Source: Xanthomonas sp. DAR 80977 (GTDB lineage: Bacteria; Pseudomonadota; Gammaproteobacteria; Xanthomonadales; Xanthomonadaceae). From it: a DNA stretch of 64,000 nucleotides. Both the position numbers and the translations under genes were made by a program. The DNA lies in assembly GCF_041240605.1 (NCBI RefSeq), contig NZ_CP162487.1, forward strand, positions 3,417,001 to 3,481,000. Direction: 5' to 3'. Positions within the stretch are counted from its first letter, which is position 1. Each line of letters begins with the position of its first letter. Shown here piece by piece: positions 26,434-35,083 of the stretch. The notes beneath the pieces were generated by a model that saw only the letters and a list, made by a program, of their open reading frames with translations, ran no database searches and was not told where the DNA came from.

Positions 26434-26475
26434 CGTCTTGTGCGCTGTGTCGAGGATCGGTGCGGAAAATTGCAT
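26434..26475 (-). promoter_or_regulatory. Shared bipartite promoter element, copy 6 (789-residue Tat protein)
   Basis: Minus strand: TGCAATTTTCCGCA, 19 bases, ACAAGACG, ending only 53 bases before the start codon. The short distance implies transcription starts just after ACAAGACG. Confidence 0.82.
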
Positions 26476-26549
26476 AGCGTTGGGTGGGGCGCAGGCGCTG
26501 CACTGGGCTTCGTGCGTGCGCTGGGAAGTTGCACAGGAGCAGGCGCGCG

Positions 26550-26798
26550 AGGCTGCGCACGTCCCCTCATCCGCCCCGTGGGGCACCTTCTCCCGAGAAG
26601 AGGACCATGGTCCCGGTGGGAGAAGGGAACAGCCGAGCGTCCATAGCCCCTCTCCCACCGGGAGAGGGGTTGGGGTGAGGGTCCGGCGCGAAGCGTCTCG
26701 CGGGGTTGGGTGCACGAGGCTGCGCACGTCCCCTCATCCGCCCCTTCGGGGCACCTTCCCCCGAGAAGGGGGCCATGGTCCCGGTGGGAGAAGGAAGC
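26550..26798. repeat. Intergenic repeat cluster, GC-rich inverted repeats (family A)
   Basis: Two kinds of imperfect inverted repeat alternate: CCCCTCATCCGCCCC...GGGAGAAGG and CCCCTCTCCCACCGGGAGAGGGG followed by TTGGGGTGAGGGT. The first occurs twice here. The same units occur at 32936-33253 and 46709-46843. No gene lies in 26476-26807. Confidence 0.85.
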
Positions 26799-26807
26799 GC
26801 GGTGGTC

Positions 26808-27116
26808 TCAGGCGAGGACGTCGAGCAGGCTGCCGAGGGTGTCGTCGGCCGCGCGCAGCACCCGCGCATTGGCCTGGAAGTCGTTGCGCGCGGACAGCCC
26901 GCCGACCATGTCGTCGACCAGGTCGCTGCCCTCGCCGCCTGCCGCCTGCACCTGGACGCTCACCCCGCCGCCGGCGGCCTCCTGGTTGGCCGTGACCTGG
27001 CGCTGGAAACCCTCGGTGGCGGCGTTGGCGACATTGTTCGCGCGCGCCTGCAGGCCGGAGGCGGCGGCGCGCATGCCGGACAGGGCGATCGAGGACACCG
27101 AGGCGATGGAAGTCAT
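26808..27116 (-). CDS. Small orphan flagellar rod/hook-like protein
   Basis: A 102-residue protein with an N-terminal rod-type motif (ALSGMRAAASGLQARANNVANAATEGF), as in FlgB, FlgC and FlgG, and a C-terminal helix (NDFQANARVLRAADDTLGSLLDVL) like the D0 helix of axial proteins. True rod proteins are longer (about 130-260 residues) and lie in flagellar operons; this one is alone between the glycoprotein genes and a repeat cluster, and lacks the middle domain. Function unknown; it might assemble as a minimal axial-type protein. Confidence 0.75.
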   Translation of the reverse strand: MTSIASVSSIALSGMRAAASGLQARANNVANAATEGFQRQVTANQEAAGGGVSVQVQAAGGEGSDLVDDMVGGLSARNDFQANARVLRAADDTLGSLLDVLA

Positions 27117-27156
27117 GCGCGTTTGCTCGTCGGGCGGCCGCGTCGCGGCCGCAAGG

Positions 27157-28869
27157 TCAGTAGGTTCCCACGGTCACCCGCAGCACGTAGGGATCGGCGC
27201 GCCGGAAGTTGAGCCCGTAGTCGGTCTCGTCGCCGTTCAACAGGCGTACGAACCGCCACTGCCCATCGACATAGCGCCCCTGCTCCACGCGCAGCAGTTG
27301 CCCGTATTTGCCATCGGCACGGTCGCGCACAAATTCAACGCGGGCATTGAAACCTGTGACCAGGAACACGTTCGGCTGCAGTTCCAGCACCAGCGCGCGG
27401 CCGTCGTGCTGCGGCGTGCCGGGCAGCAGCGCCGGCGCCTCGCCCCAGCCCGGCGCGCCGTAGGACACCTGCGCCTGCCACGCGCCGAAGCGCAGGCTCT
27501 GTTTCGGCACCCCGGCCTTCTCCACCGACGCCTGCAGCCGCCCCTCGAAGGCGCCGGCGGCCAGTTCGCGCTGCAACGGCGCCAGCAGGCCGAAGCCGGC
27601 CGCATGCGCGGCGATCGCGGCCTGGTTGTCCGGCGTGTCCTCGTTGCCGTCGATGCCGAACACCGAGAAGCCGATGCCGCCGCGGCCGAGCACGTGGAAG
27701 TGGTACGGCGCGGTGGCCGCCTCGAAGCCGGTCTCCGAGACCCAGGCAGGATTGTCGGCACGCGCGTACTGGCCGACCACCTTGGTGTATTCGTCGTAGT
27801 CGCTGGTGTAGATGTCGGTGCCGATGAAGTCGATCGCCGGCGTGGCCAGGCGCCACAGCTCGAACACGTTCCAGGTGGCGCCGCCGGCCGGGTATTCCTC
27901 GCCCGGCTTGGTGCGGCCCTTGTAGCGCAGCCAGGTGTTCACGTACAGCGGCAGCGGATACGCGGCCTTGCCGGCGGCGGCGACCTGCTGGATGTAGCTG
28001 GCGTTGCTCCAGGCGCTGAACATCTCCTCGGCGTCGCTGCCGAACACCTGGCGCCAGGTGCCGGCCGGCTTGCCCAGGCGCTGCAGCACGTCCACCGGCA
28101 CTGCGGCATCGAACGCGCGCTCGCCGGCGGCGCCGTGGTCGCGCACGGTGCCGATCGCGCCGGGTTCGTTCTGCACCTGCACCGCGATCACCGTGTAGCG
28201 GCCGGCATCGATCTTGCGCAGGTGCTGCATCAGCGCGGCGAAGGCGCGCGCATCGGCCTGCAGGTTGGCCTCCGAGTGCGGCGACAGCACGTCGACCGGT
28301 TCGCCCTTGGCATCGCGCATGCGCGGATAGGTGGCCGGATCGCGCTTGATCCATTCCGGCACGTAGTGCATCTGCCCGTTCTTCCAGGTGCCGAACCACA
28401 GCACGATCAGGCGCAGCCCGCGCGCGCGGCTCTGCTCGACCAGCGCATCGACGTTGCGGTAGTCGTAGCGGCCCGGCTCCGGCTCGAACTGCTCCCAGTA
28501 CACCGGCGCCTCGACCGTGTTCGCATGCAGCGCCTGCACCGCGTCCAGCGCCTGCGGCAGCACCTGCGGCCAGGCGCTGGAGTTGTGCAGCTGCGCGGCC
28601 ATGATGCTGTACGGCGCGCCATCGACGAACAGCGCGTGGTGGCCGTCGCGGCTGACATAGCGGGGCATTTCTTCGGCGATGGCCAGCGCCGGCGCCAGCA
28701 GCAGGAGTGCGGCGAGGAACAGGCGGCCGGCGCGGGACCCGGGACTCGGGACTCGGGCCCCGGAAAAGGCGAAGGCGTGTCGTTTCCGCGCCATCGGCCG
28801 TTGCCGTTGCCGCTGCTGTTCCGGGTCCCGAGTCCCGAGTCCCGAGTCCCGCTGCAAAAATCGCCACAT
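27157..28869 (-). CDS. GH35 beta-galactosidase-like protein (DUF5597 type)
   Basis: A 570-residue secreted enzyme with a TIM-barrel N-terminal part and a beta-rich C-terminal domain of the DUF5597 kind. The retaining pair is visible: acid/base Glu235 in VQNEPG and nucleophile Glu379 in WVSETGF. It would remove beta-galactose, for example from arabinogalactan side chains. The start at 28869 is chosen because GAGGGG lies 8 bases before it and the S9 stop is 13 bases upstream, so the genes are coupled; an ATG at 28875 is also possible. Between the first codons (MWRFLQ) and the hydrophobic signal core (RLFLAALLLLAPALA) lies a 119-base inverted repeat that adds about 40 residues in frame. ATG at 28794, inside the repeat, would bypass most of it. 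Confidence 0.85.
   Translation of the reverse strand: MWRFLQRDSGLGTRDPEQQRQRQRPMARKRHAFAFSGARVPSPGSRAGRLFLAALLLLAPALAIAEEMPRYVSRDGHHALFVDGAPYSIMAAQLHNSSAWPQVLPQALDAVQALHANTVEAPVYWEQFEPEPGRYDYRNVDALVEQSRARGLRLIVLWFGTWKNGQMHYVPEWIKRDPATYPRMRDAKGEPVDVLSPHSEANLQADARAFAALMQHLRKIDAGRYTVIAVQVQNEPGAIGTVRDHGAAGERAFDAAVPVDVLQRLGKPAGTWRQVFGSDAEEMFSAWSNASYIQQVAAAGKAAYPLPLYVNTWLRYKGRTKPGEEYPAGGATWNVFELWRLATPAIDFIGTDIYTSDYDEYTKVVGQYARADNPAWVSETGFEAATAPYHFHVLGRGGIGFSVFGIDGNEDTPDNQAAIAAHAAGFGLLAPLQRELAAGAFEGRLQASVEKAGVPKQSLRFGAWQAQVSYGAPGWGEAPALLPGTPQHDGRALVLELQPNVFLVTGFNARVEFVRDRADGKYGQLLRVEQGRYVDGQWRFVRLLNGDETDYGLNFRRADPYVLRVTVGTY
28734..28852. repeat. Inverted repeat (family B) inside the GH35 5' coding end
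   Basis: Arms of tandem GGGACTC/CGGGACC units (28734-28766) pair with reverse-complement arms (28818-28852) around a 50-base centre. The element has the look of the mobile intergenic repeat also seen at 45185-45295, here placed within an open frame. Confidence 0.75.
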
Positions 28870-28882
28870 CCGCATAACCCCT

Positions 28883-31198
28883 CTAGTCGTTCGCATTCCA
28901 GCGCGGCGTCGGCGCATCCAGCAGATGCCGCACGAAGAAGTCGTACTGGCGCCGCTGCACATAGTCGATCGGGCCGCTGGAACGGCCCACCGAATGCTCG
29001 CCGCCGGGCACGTTGAGCAGGTCGAAATCCTTGCCGGCCTTGATCAGCGCATCCACCACCTGCGCGGTCGAGGCCGGGTCGACATTGCTGTCCTGCTCGC
29101 CGACGATCATCAGCAATTCGCCGCGCAGCCTGGCCGCGTGGTCCACGCCCGAGGCGGCGGCATAGCTGGCGTCCACCGGCCAGCCCATCCACTGCTCGTT
29201 CCAGCTGATCTTGTCCATGCGGTTGTCGTAGCAGCCGGCGAACGCCACGCCCACCTTGTAGAAGTCCGGATGCCGTTCCAGCGCGCCGAGCGTGCTCTGC
29301 CCGCCGGCGGAGGCGCCGTAGATGCCGACGCGGCTGATGTCGTAGGACGGATCCTTGGCCGCCAGCGCCTTGTGCCAGGCGATGCGGTCCGGGAACCCGG
29401 AATCGCCGAGGTTCTTCCAGGCCACGTCGTGGAACGCCTTGGAACGGTTGGCGGTGCCCATGCCGTCGATCATCACCACGATGAACCCCAGGTCGGCCTG
29501 CGCCTGCATGCCGATCTGCTTGTCGCCGCCGGAGTGGTAGCCGAACGGCCAGAAGGTCTTGGGCACGAAGCTGTCGTGCGGGCCGGCATAGATGTTCTCG
29601 ATCACCGGGTATTTCTTGCGCGGGTCGTAGTCGCGCGGACGCACCACCATGCCCCAGATGTCGGTGCGGCCGTCGCGGCCCTTGGCCACGAAGGTCTGCG
29701 GCGCGCGCCAGCCGGCGGCCTGCAGCTTGCCGATGTCGCCGCGCTCGACCACCTGCAGCAGCGTGCCGTCGATGGCGTGCAGTTCCATCACCGGCGGCAG
29801 GTCCGGGCGCGAATAGGTGTCCACGTAGTGGCGGCCGTCGTCGGCGATGGCCACGTCGTGGTCGGCATCGGCGGTGGTCAGCCGGGTCAGGTGGCCGCCG
29901 TCGAAATCCACCGCGAACAGCTGCCGGTAGTACGGATCCTTGCCCACGTCCATGCCGCTGGCGGAGAACCAGATGCGGCGCTGCGCGTCGTCCACGCGCA
30001 GCACGTCGCGCACGATCCACGCGCCCCTGGTGACCTGCGTCTTGACCTTGCCGGTTTCGCCATCGAACAGATAGAGATGGCGCCAGCCGTCGCGTTCGGA
30101 GATCCACAGGATCTCCTTGCCGAGCCCGTCCACGTCGTGGCGGTAGCTGCGGTCGGCGTAGACGAAAGTCCTGGCGTCCTCGCCCACCGCCACGCGCGCG
30201 CGGCCGCTGGCCGCGTCCACCGCGATCGCGCGCATGCGCTGGAAACCGCGCTGCACGTAGTCGAACACGAAGCTGCGGCCGTCCTTGCGCCACTGGATCG
30301 GCGACAGCTGGTACGGATTGGCGAACAGCGCGTCGTCGATGGCGATGCGGCGCGCGCCGCCGCCGGCGTCCGCGCCGGCGAGGTCGAACAGCACCGGCCG
30401 CTCGATGTCCACCGCGTCGCCGGGCTTGGGATACAGCTGGGTGCGCACGCGCGGCTGGCCGCCGCCGGGCGGCGCCGCCTCCACCCGCGTCACCCGCCGC
30501 GCGAAGCCCGGGCGCACCCGGTACACCGCCAGCCGCTGCGAGTCCGGCGACCAGGCCAGCGTTTCCGGATCGTAGAAATCGTCGGCGCGGCCGTCCTCGC
30601 TCAGGCGCTGCACGTGGCCGTCGGCGACGCTGCGCAGCACGATGTCGTGGCCATCGGCGAACGCGTCCCAGCGCCCGTCGGGCGAGCGCCGCGGCGTGTT
30701 GTCGGCGGCCACCGCCGGATCGCGGACCACGCCGAAGCCGCGCGGCCGCGGCTGCGGGCCGGCATCGGCGCGCGCGCAGACATAGTCGGCGAGCGTGCAG
30801 CGCCACGGCGCGTAGTCGATCTGGAACACGATCGCGGCGTTGTCGCGGCCGGCGTCGGCCGCATAGCTGAAGCGCTCGAACGGCAGCCGCAGCGCCGGGT
30901 ACTCGGTCCCGGCCGTGGCGCTCAGCGCGCGCGCCAGCCGCACCGCATCGAACGCCGGCTGCTTGCGCTGGCCGGCCACGTCCTCGAGCACGAAGGCGAA
31001 ACCGCCTGGCACCGTCTTGCGGTAGTAGAACGTGCCGTCGTCGCGCCATTGCGCCGGCCAGGCGACGTTCTCGGTCAGCGTCATCCACGCCTCGCGCAGG
31101 CCGAGCGAGCGCTGGTAGTCGGCGGCGCTCGGCGCGGCCTGGGCGTAGCCGGCGCAGGACACCGCGGCCAGCAGGATCGATGCAACCAATCTGTTCAT
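28883..31198 (-). CDS. S9 family prolyl peptidase (dipeptidyl peptidase IV-like), copy 2
   Basis: A 771-residue exported S9B peptidase, paralogous along its whole length to the gene at 12194. Signal peptide about 1-22 (ending GYAQA), propeller about 45-525, hydrolase domain with nucleophile in GIYGASAGGQS, Asp in GEQDSNVDP and His in GGEHSVG. The DNRMDKISWNEQWMGWP segment is nearly identical to the paralogue. It is followed at once by the GH35 gene, making a peptidase-galactosidase operon. No copy of the shared promoter element lies upstream; the region to the next gene holds only repeat family C. Confidence 0.9.
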   Translation of the reverse strand: MNRLVASILLAAVSCAGYAQAAPSAADYQRSLGLREAWMTLTENVAWPAQWRDDGTFYYRKTVPGGFAFVLEDVAGQRKQPAFDAVRLARALSATAGTEYPALRLPFERFSYAADAGRDNAAIVFQIDYAPWRCTLADYVCARADAGPQPRPRGFGVVRDPAVAADNTPRRSPDGRWDAFADGHDIVLRSVADGHVQRLSEDGRADDFYDPETLAWSPDSQRLAVYRVRPGFARRVTRVEAAPPGGGQPRVRTQLYPKPGDAVDIERPVLFDLAGADAGGGARRIAIDDALFANPYQLSPIQWRKDGRSFVFDYVQRGFQRMRAIAVDAASGRARVAVGEDARTFVYADRSYRHDVDGLGKEILWISERDGWRHLYLFDGETGKVKTQVTRGAWIVRDVLRVDDAQRRIWFSASGMDVGKDPYYRQLFAVDFDGGHLTRLTTADADHDVAIADDGRHYVDTYSRPDLPPVMELHAIDGTLLQVVERGDIGKLQAAGWRAPQTFVAKGRDGRTDIWGMVVRPRDYDPRKKYPVIENIYAGPHDSFVPKTFWPFGYHSGGDKQIGMQAQADLGFIVVMIDGMGTANRSKAFHDVAWKNLGDSGFPDRIAWHKALAAKDPSYDISRVGIYGASAGGQSTLGALERHPDFYKVGVAFAGCYDNRMDKISWNEQWMGWPVDASYAAASGVDHAARLRGELLMIVGEQDSNVDPASTAQVVDALIKAGKDFDLLNVPGGEHSVGRSSGPIDYVQRRQYDFFVRHLLDAPTPRWNAND

Positions 31199-31233
31199 TG
31201 TGTTCCGATATCCCCTGAATTCCCTGCCCTTCC

Positions 31234-31298
31234 GTAGGAGCGGCTTCAGCCGCGACAGGCGCTCTGCAGCATGCTGTCGCGGCTGAGGCCGCTCCTAC
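31234..31298. repeat. Intergenic palindromic repeat (family C)
   Basis: GTAGGAGCGGCTTCAGCCGC and its reverse complement frame a short loop, a REP-like element typical of Xanthomonas and some pseudomonads. It could act as a terminator or mRNA stabiliser between the permease and the S9 gene. Further copies at 48251 and 55008. Confidence 0.85.
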
Positions 31299-31312
31299 AA
31301 AAAGCGAGCAAC

Positions 31313-32884
31313 CTATTCCCCGTCGTCCTCTTCCAGCGCCAACTGGTCGCTGCGCAACCCGGTGCGCGCGCCCCAGTGGTAGCAGCCGAACGCGATCACG
31401 GCCACGCTCAGCGTGTCCCAGGGATGCGCGATCTGGCCGGTGCCGCCGAAGGTGCCCAGGTAGGACACCAGCAGCACCAGCACGAAGAACCCGATCAGCC
31501 ACAACGCACCGCGCACCTGTTGCCACAGCTGCGCGCGTCCGGCGGCGCTCGGCAGCTTGTACAGCACGTACAGCGCGAACATCGCGATCTGCAGGCCGAG
31601 CAGCCACGACAGCGTGTTCCAGGTGGACCAGTACACGATCAACGCGGCGACGATGAACGACAGCGGGCCGAGCACGTTCATGCCGCGCAGCAGGAACGGC
31701 CGCGGCAGTTCCGGCGCGCTGCGGCGCAGCGCGGCCACGGTCACCGGCGCCACCGCATAGCTCAGCACCAGCGCCGCCGACACTACTTGAATCAGCGTTT
31801 CCCACGACGGGAACGGCAGGGTCCAGAACACCGACAGCGCCAGGCTCAGCCACAGCGCCGGGCGCGGGATGCCGGACTTGGCATCGACCCGGGTCAGCAC
31901 CGACAGGAAGCCGCCGCTGCGCGCCCAGCCGTAGACCACGCGCGGCGTGGCGTTCATGTAGATGTTGCCGGTGCCGCTGGGCGAGATCATCGCATCGCAG
32001 ATCACCAGCGCCGCCAGCCAGCCCATGCCCAGCGCCAGCGCGATGTCGTGGTACGGCAGCGCGAACGCCTTGTCGATGCCGCCCCAGCCCTGCGCCAGGT
32101 ACGCCGACGGCACGCTGCCCAGGAACGCCAGCTGCAGCAGCACGTAGATGACCGTGGACAGCGCCACCGACAGGATCAGCGCGATCGGGATGTTGCGCTG
32201 CGGATCGCGCACCTCGCTGGCCACCGACACGATCGGGGTCAGCCCGAGGTAGGCGAAGATGATGCCGCCGGCCGAGATCGCCGCCTCCACGCCGGCCGCG
32301 CCGGACGGCGCGAAGCCCTGCACGTGCAGGTTCTGCGGATTGAAGTGCGCCATCAGCAGCACGATCACCAGCACCGGCACCATGAACTTGAACACGCTGA
32401 CGATGTTGTTGGCGGTGGCGAAGGTCTTGACGCTGAAGTAGTTGAGCAGGAAGAACGCCACCAGCAGCGCCAGCTGCAGCAGCCAGCCGGCCACGCTGGG
32501 ATGGGTGCTGCCGGCCTGGTTCAGCGACGGGAACCAGGCCGCGGCGTACTGCCGCGCCGCCTCGACCTCGATCGCGATCAGGCTGGAGAACGCGATCAGG
32601 GTGATGAAGCCCATCAGCCAGCCGAGCAGCGCGCCGTGCGAATACTCCGGATAGCGCACCACGCCGCCGGCGCGCGGCAGCGCCGCGCCCAGTTCGCAAT
32701 AGACCAGGCCCAGCAGCAGCACCGCCACGCCGCCGGCGATCCACGACACGATGCCGGCCGGACCGGCGATGGCCGACACATGGCTGGCCGAGAACAGCCA
32801 ACCGGAGCCGAAGATCGAACCGAGCCCGATGAAGGTCAGGTCGGTCAGGCTCAGACGCTTGTGGAACTTGCCTTGTGTGGCCAT
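31313..32884 (-). CDS. APC-superfamily amino-acid permease
   Basis: A 523-residue inner-membrane protein with about twelve hydrophobic segments and the typical APC first helix (FIGLGSIFGSGWLF). Its hydrophilic N-terminus (MATQGKFHKRLSLTDL) faces the cytoplasm. It imports amino acids with protons or as an exchanger; the substrate is not readable. Between prolyl peptidases and hydroxyproline catabolism, proline, hydroxyproline or a small peptide-derived amino acid would be a sensible cargo. It is flanked by repeats on both sides and may be its own transcription unit. Confidence 0.85.
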   Translation of the reverse strand: MATQGKFHKRLSLTDLTFIGLGSIFGSGWLFSASHVSAIAGPAGIVSWIAGGVAVLLLGLVYCELGAALPRAGGVVRYPEYSHGALLGWLMGFITLIAFSSLIAIEVEAARQYAAAWFPSLNQAGSTHPSVAGWLLQLALLVAFFLLNYFSVKTFATANNIVSVFKFMVPVLVIVLLMAHFNPQNLHVQGFAPSGAAGVEAAISAGGIIFAYLGLTPIVSVASEVRDPQRNIPIALILSVALSTVIYVLLQLAFLGSVPSAYLAQGWGGIDKAFALPYHDIALALGMGWLAALVICDAMISPSGTGNIYMNATPRVVYGWARSGGFLSVLTRVDAKSGIPRPALWLSLALSVFWTLPFPSWETLIQVVSAALVLSYAVAPVTVAALRRSAPELPRPFLLRGMNVLGPLSFIVAALIVYWSTWNTLSWLLGLQIAMFALYVLYKLPSAAGRAQLWQQVRGALWLIGFFVLVLLVSYLGTFGGTGQIAHPWDTLSVAVIAFGCYHWGARTGLRSDQLALEEDDGE

Positions 32885-32935
32885 GGTGTCCCCGCTGGAA
32901 AGGTTGTAACCGATTGCTAACTACCTGCAGCTGCT

Positions 32936-33253
32936 CCCTTCTCCCCTCGGGAGAAGGTGCCCCGAAGGGGCGGATGAGGATACGGGCGAAGCCTCGCGAC
33001 GTTTCGACCGCATGAGGCTTCGCGCCGTACCCTCCCCCCAACCCCTCTCCCGGAGGGAGAGGGGCTTCAAGCGATGCGTCCAGGTGCTTCCTGCTCCCAT
33101 GACAAGCTGCCCTGCCCCCTTCTCCCCCTGGGAGAAGGTGCCCCGAAGGGGCGGATGAGGGTACGGCCGGAGCCTCGCGCCGTTTCGACTGCATGAAGCT
33201 TCGCGCCGTACCCGCACCCCAACCCCTCTCCCGAGGGGAGAGGGGCTTCAGCA
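32936..33253. repeat. Intergenic repeat cluster (family A, two tandem copies)
   Basis: Two near-identical copies of the hairpin pair: CCCTTCTCCC...GGGAGAAGGTGCCCCGAAGGGGCGGATGAGG and AACCCCTCTCCCGGAGGGAGAGGGGCTTCA. It fills the whole gap between the permease and the DUF885 gene. Confidence 0.85.
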
Positions 33254-33256
33254 TGC

Positions 33257-35083
33257 CTACTGCTTTGGCGCCTCCTGCGTCCACGGCGACTTGCCGCCCT
33301 CGGCGATGAAGCGGTCGATGCGCTGCTCCAGCACCGGCAGCGGCACCGAGCCAGTTTCCAGGATCGCGTCGTGGAAGGCGCGGATGTCGAATTTCTCGCC
33401 GAGCGCGGCCTCGGCCTTGTGCCGCAGCTCGATGATCTTCAGTTCGCCCAGGTAGTACGACAGCGCCTGCCCCGGCCAGGCGATGTAGCGGTCGACCTCG
33501 GTGGTGACCTCGTGCTCGCTCAGCGCGGTGTTGTCGCGCAGGTAGGCCTGCGCCTGTTCGCGGGTCCAGCCCTTGTGGTGGATGCCGGTGTCGATCACCA
33601 GCCGGCAGGCGCGCCACATCTGGTAGGTCAGATAGCCAAAGCGGTCGTAGGCGGTGTCGTACATGCCCATCTCCTGCCCCAGGTATTCCGAGTACAGCGC
33701 CCAGCCTTCACCGTAGGCGGAGATGTAGCCGTAGCGGCGGAAGTCGGGCAGGCCCTGCTGCTCGGCCGCCAGCGGCATCTGCAGCGCGTGGCCGGGCGAG
33801 GATTCGTGCAGGGTCAGCGCGGTCAGGTTGTACAGCGGCCGCGACGGCAGGTCGTAGGTGTTGACCAGGTAGATGCCCGGGCCGCCGCGGCCGCCGGTGT
33901 AGAACGGCGCCAGGTCCGCCGGTACCGGTTCGATCGCGAAGCGCTGCCGCGGCAGGCGGCCGATGTAGTCGCCGACCTTGGCGTCCACGCGCTTGGAGAT
34001 CCACGCCGCCTGCTTGAGCAGTTCCTCCGGCGTCTTCGGATAGAACTGCGGATCGGTGCGCAGGAATTTCAGGAACGCAGGAAAGGTCGCCTGTCCTTTC
34101 GGTGCGACGAAGCCGCTGGTGGCGATGGTCTGGTCCATGTCCTTGCGCAGCTTGGCCACTTCCTGCAGCCCGATCCGGTGGATCTGCTCGGGTGACAGGT
34201 CCAGCGTGGTGAACTCGCGGATCTGCGCGCGGTAGTACGCCTTGCCATCCGGCAACGCCTCGCCGGCGAGCGTGGTGCGGGCCTTGGGCTGGTACTCCTC
34301 GCGCATGAAATGCAGCAGTTCGGTATACGCAGGCACCACGCTGTGCGCGATCGCATCCAGCGCCTGCTGCCGCAGCTGCGCCTGCACCTGCGCCGGGATG
34401 CTGGCCGGCATCTGCTTGAACGGGGTGTAGAACAGGTTGGCCTCGCCGCTGGCGTTGGCCACGTCGGCGATCGACTGGTCGCGGCCGGCCAGGGTCACCT
34501 TCGGCTGGCTGAACCCGCGTGCCAGGCCGGCGCGCATGTTGACGATCTGCTCGTCGAAGTAGCGTGGGATGTCGCCCAGGACCTTCAGGTAGCGCTGGTA
34601 GTCGTCGCGGGTGCGCAAGGTGGCGCGCGCGCTGAAGCCGAGGTTGCTCCAGAACGCGGTATCGCTGTTGAACGGCATCTCCCAGGCGCGGAAGTGCTGC
34701 TGGTCCAGGAACACCGCGATCTGCTGGCGGTAGACCTGGTAGTTCACCTGGTCCTGCGCCGACAGCTGCGCCTGGTCGATCGCATCCAGCTCGCGCAGCA
34801 CCTGCTGCCAGTACGCGGTGCGCTGGTTCTGCGTGGCCAGGTCCACCTTCGGCAGATGGTCGGCCGCGGCGCCCTGGCTGTCCTCGTCGTCGGCGCCGGC
34901 GGACTGCTCCTGGCGCCATTTCCACTCGCGCAGGTACAGCGCCTTGAAGCCTGCGCCGGCGTCGCTGCTCGCCGCCGCGGCAGCCGCTTGCGCGGGTTCG
35001 GCGGCGCTGGCGGCGCCCTGCCCTGCGAGCGCGCAGAACATCGCCAGCAGCAGCGGCGCGCGGAGTCGGGAATTCAGGCTCAT
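33257..35083 (-). CDS. DUF885 family metallopeptidase-like protein, copy 1
   Basis: A 608-residue exported protein (signal peptide about 1-28) of the DUF885/COG4805 family, distantly related to M32-type metallopeptidases. Helical throughout; the HESSPGHALQ motif (about 420) and EGWALYSEYLG (about 455) give the likely zinc ligands. Its ATG overlaps the stop of the other DUF885 gene as ATGA. Last gene of the hydroxyproline operon, suggesting that it releases amino acids or dipeptides from Pro/Hyp-rich peptides. Activity in this family is poorly studied, so this role is inference. Confidence 0.85.
   Translation of the reverse strand: MSLNSRLRAPLLLAMFCALAGQGAASAAEPAQAAAAAASSDAGAGFKALYLREWKWRQEQSAGADDEDSQGAAADHLPKVDLATQNQRTAYWQQVLRELDAIDQAQLSAQDQVNYQVYRQQIAVFLDQQHFRAWEMPFNSDTAFWSNLGFSARATLRTRDDYQRYLKVLGDIPRYFDEQIVNMRAGLARGFSQPKVTLAGRDQSIADVANASGEANLFYTPFKQMPASIPAQVQAQLRQQALDAIAHSVVPAYTELLHFMREEYQPKARTTLAGEALPDGKAYYRAQIREFTTLDLSPEQIHRIGLQEVAKLRKDMDQTIATSGFVAPKGQATFPAFLKFLRTDPQFYPKTPEELLKQAAWISKRVDAKVGDYIGRLPRQRFAIEPVPADLAPFYTGGRGGPGIYLVNTYDLPSRPLYNLTALTLHESSPGHALQMPLAAEQQGLPDFRRYGYISAYGEGWALYSEYLGQEMGMYDTAYDRFGYLTYQMWRACRLVIDTGIHHKGWTREQAQAYLRDNTALSEHEVTTEVDRYIAWPGQALSYYLGELKIIELRHKAEAALGEKFDIRAFHDAILETGSVPLPVLEQRIDRFIAEGGKSPWTQEAPKQ

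Noticed and set aside
4339..26475. Reading the six elements as ECF-sigma promoters for plus-strand transcripts
   Set aside because: GTC and GGAA boxes occur in the wrong order for -35/-10 on the plus strand, and no plus-strand gene follows.
28407..33617. A 1736-codon minus-strand frame through S9 copy 2 and the permease
   Set aside because: It is another frame of real genes on the same strand and has no domain logic.
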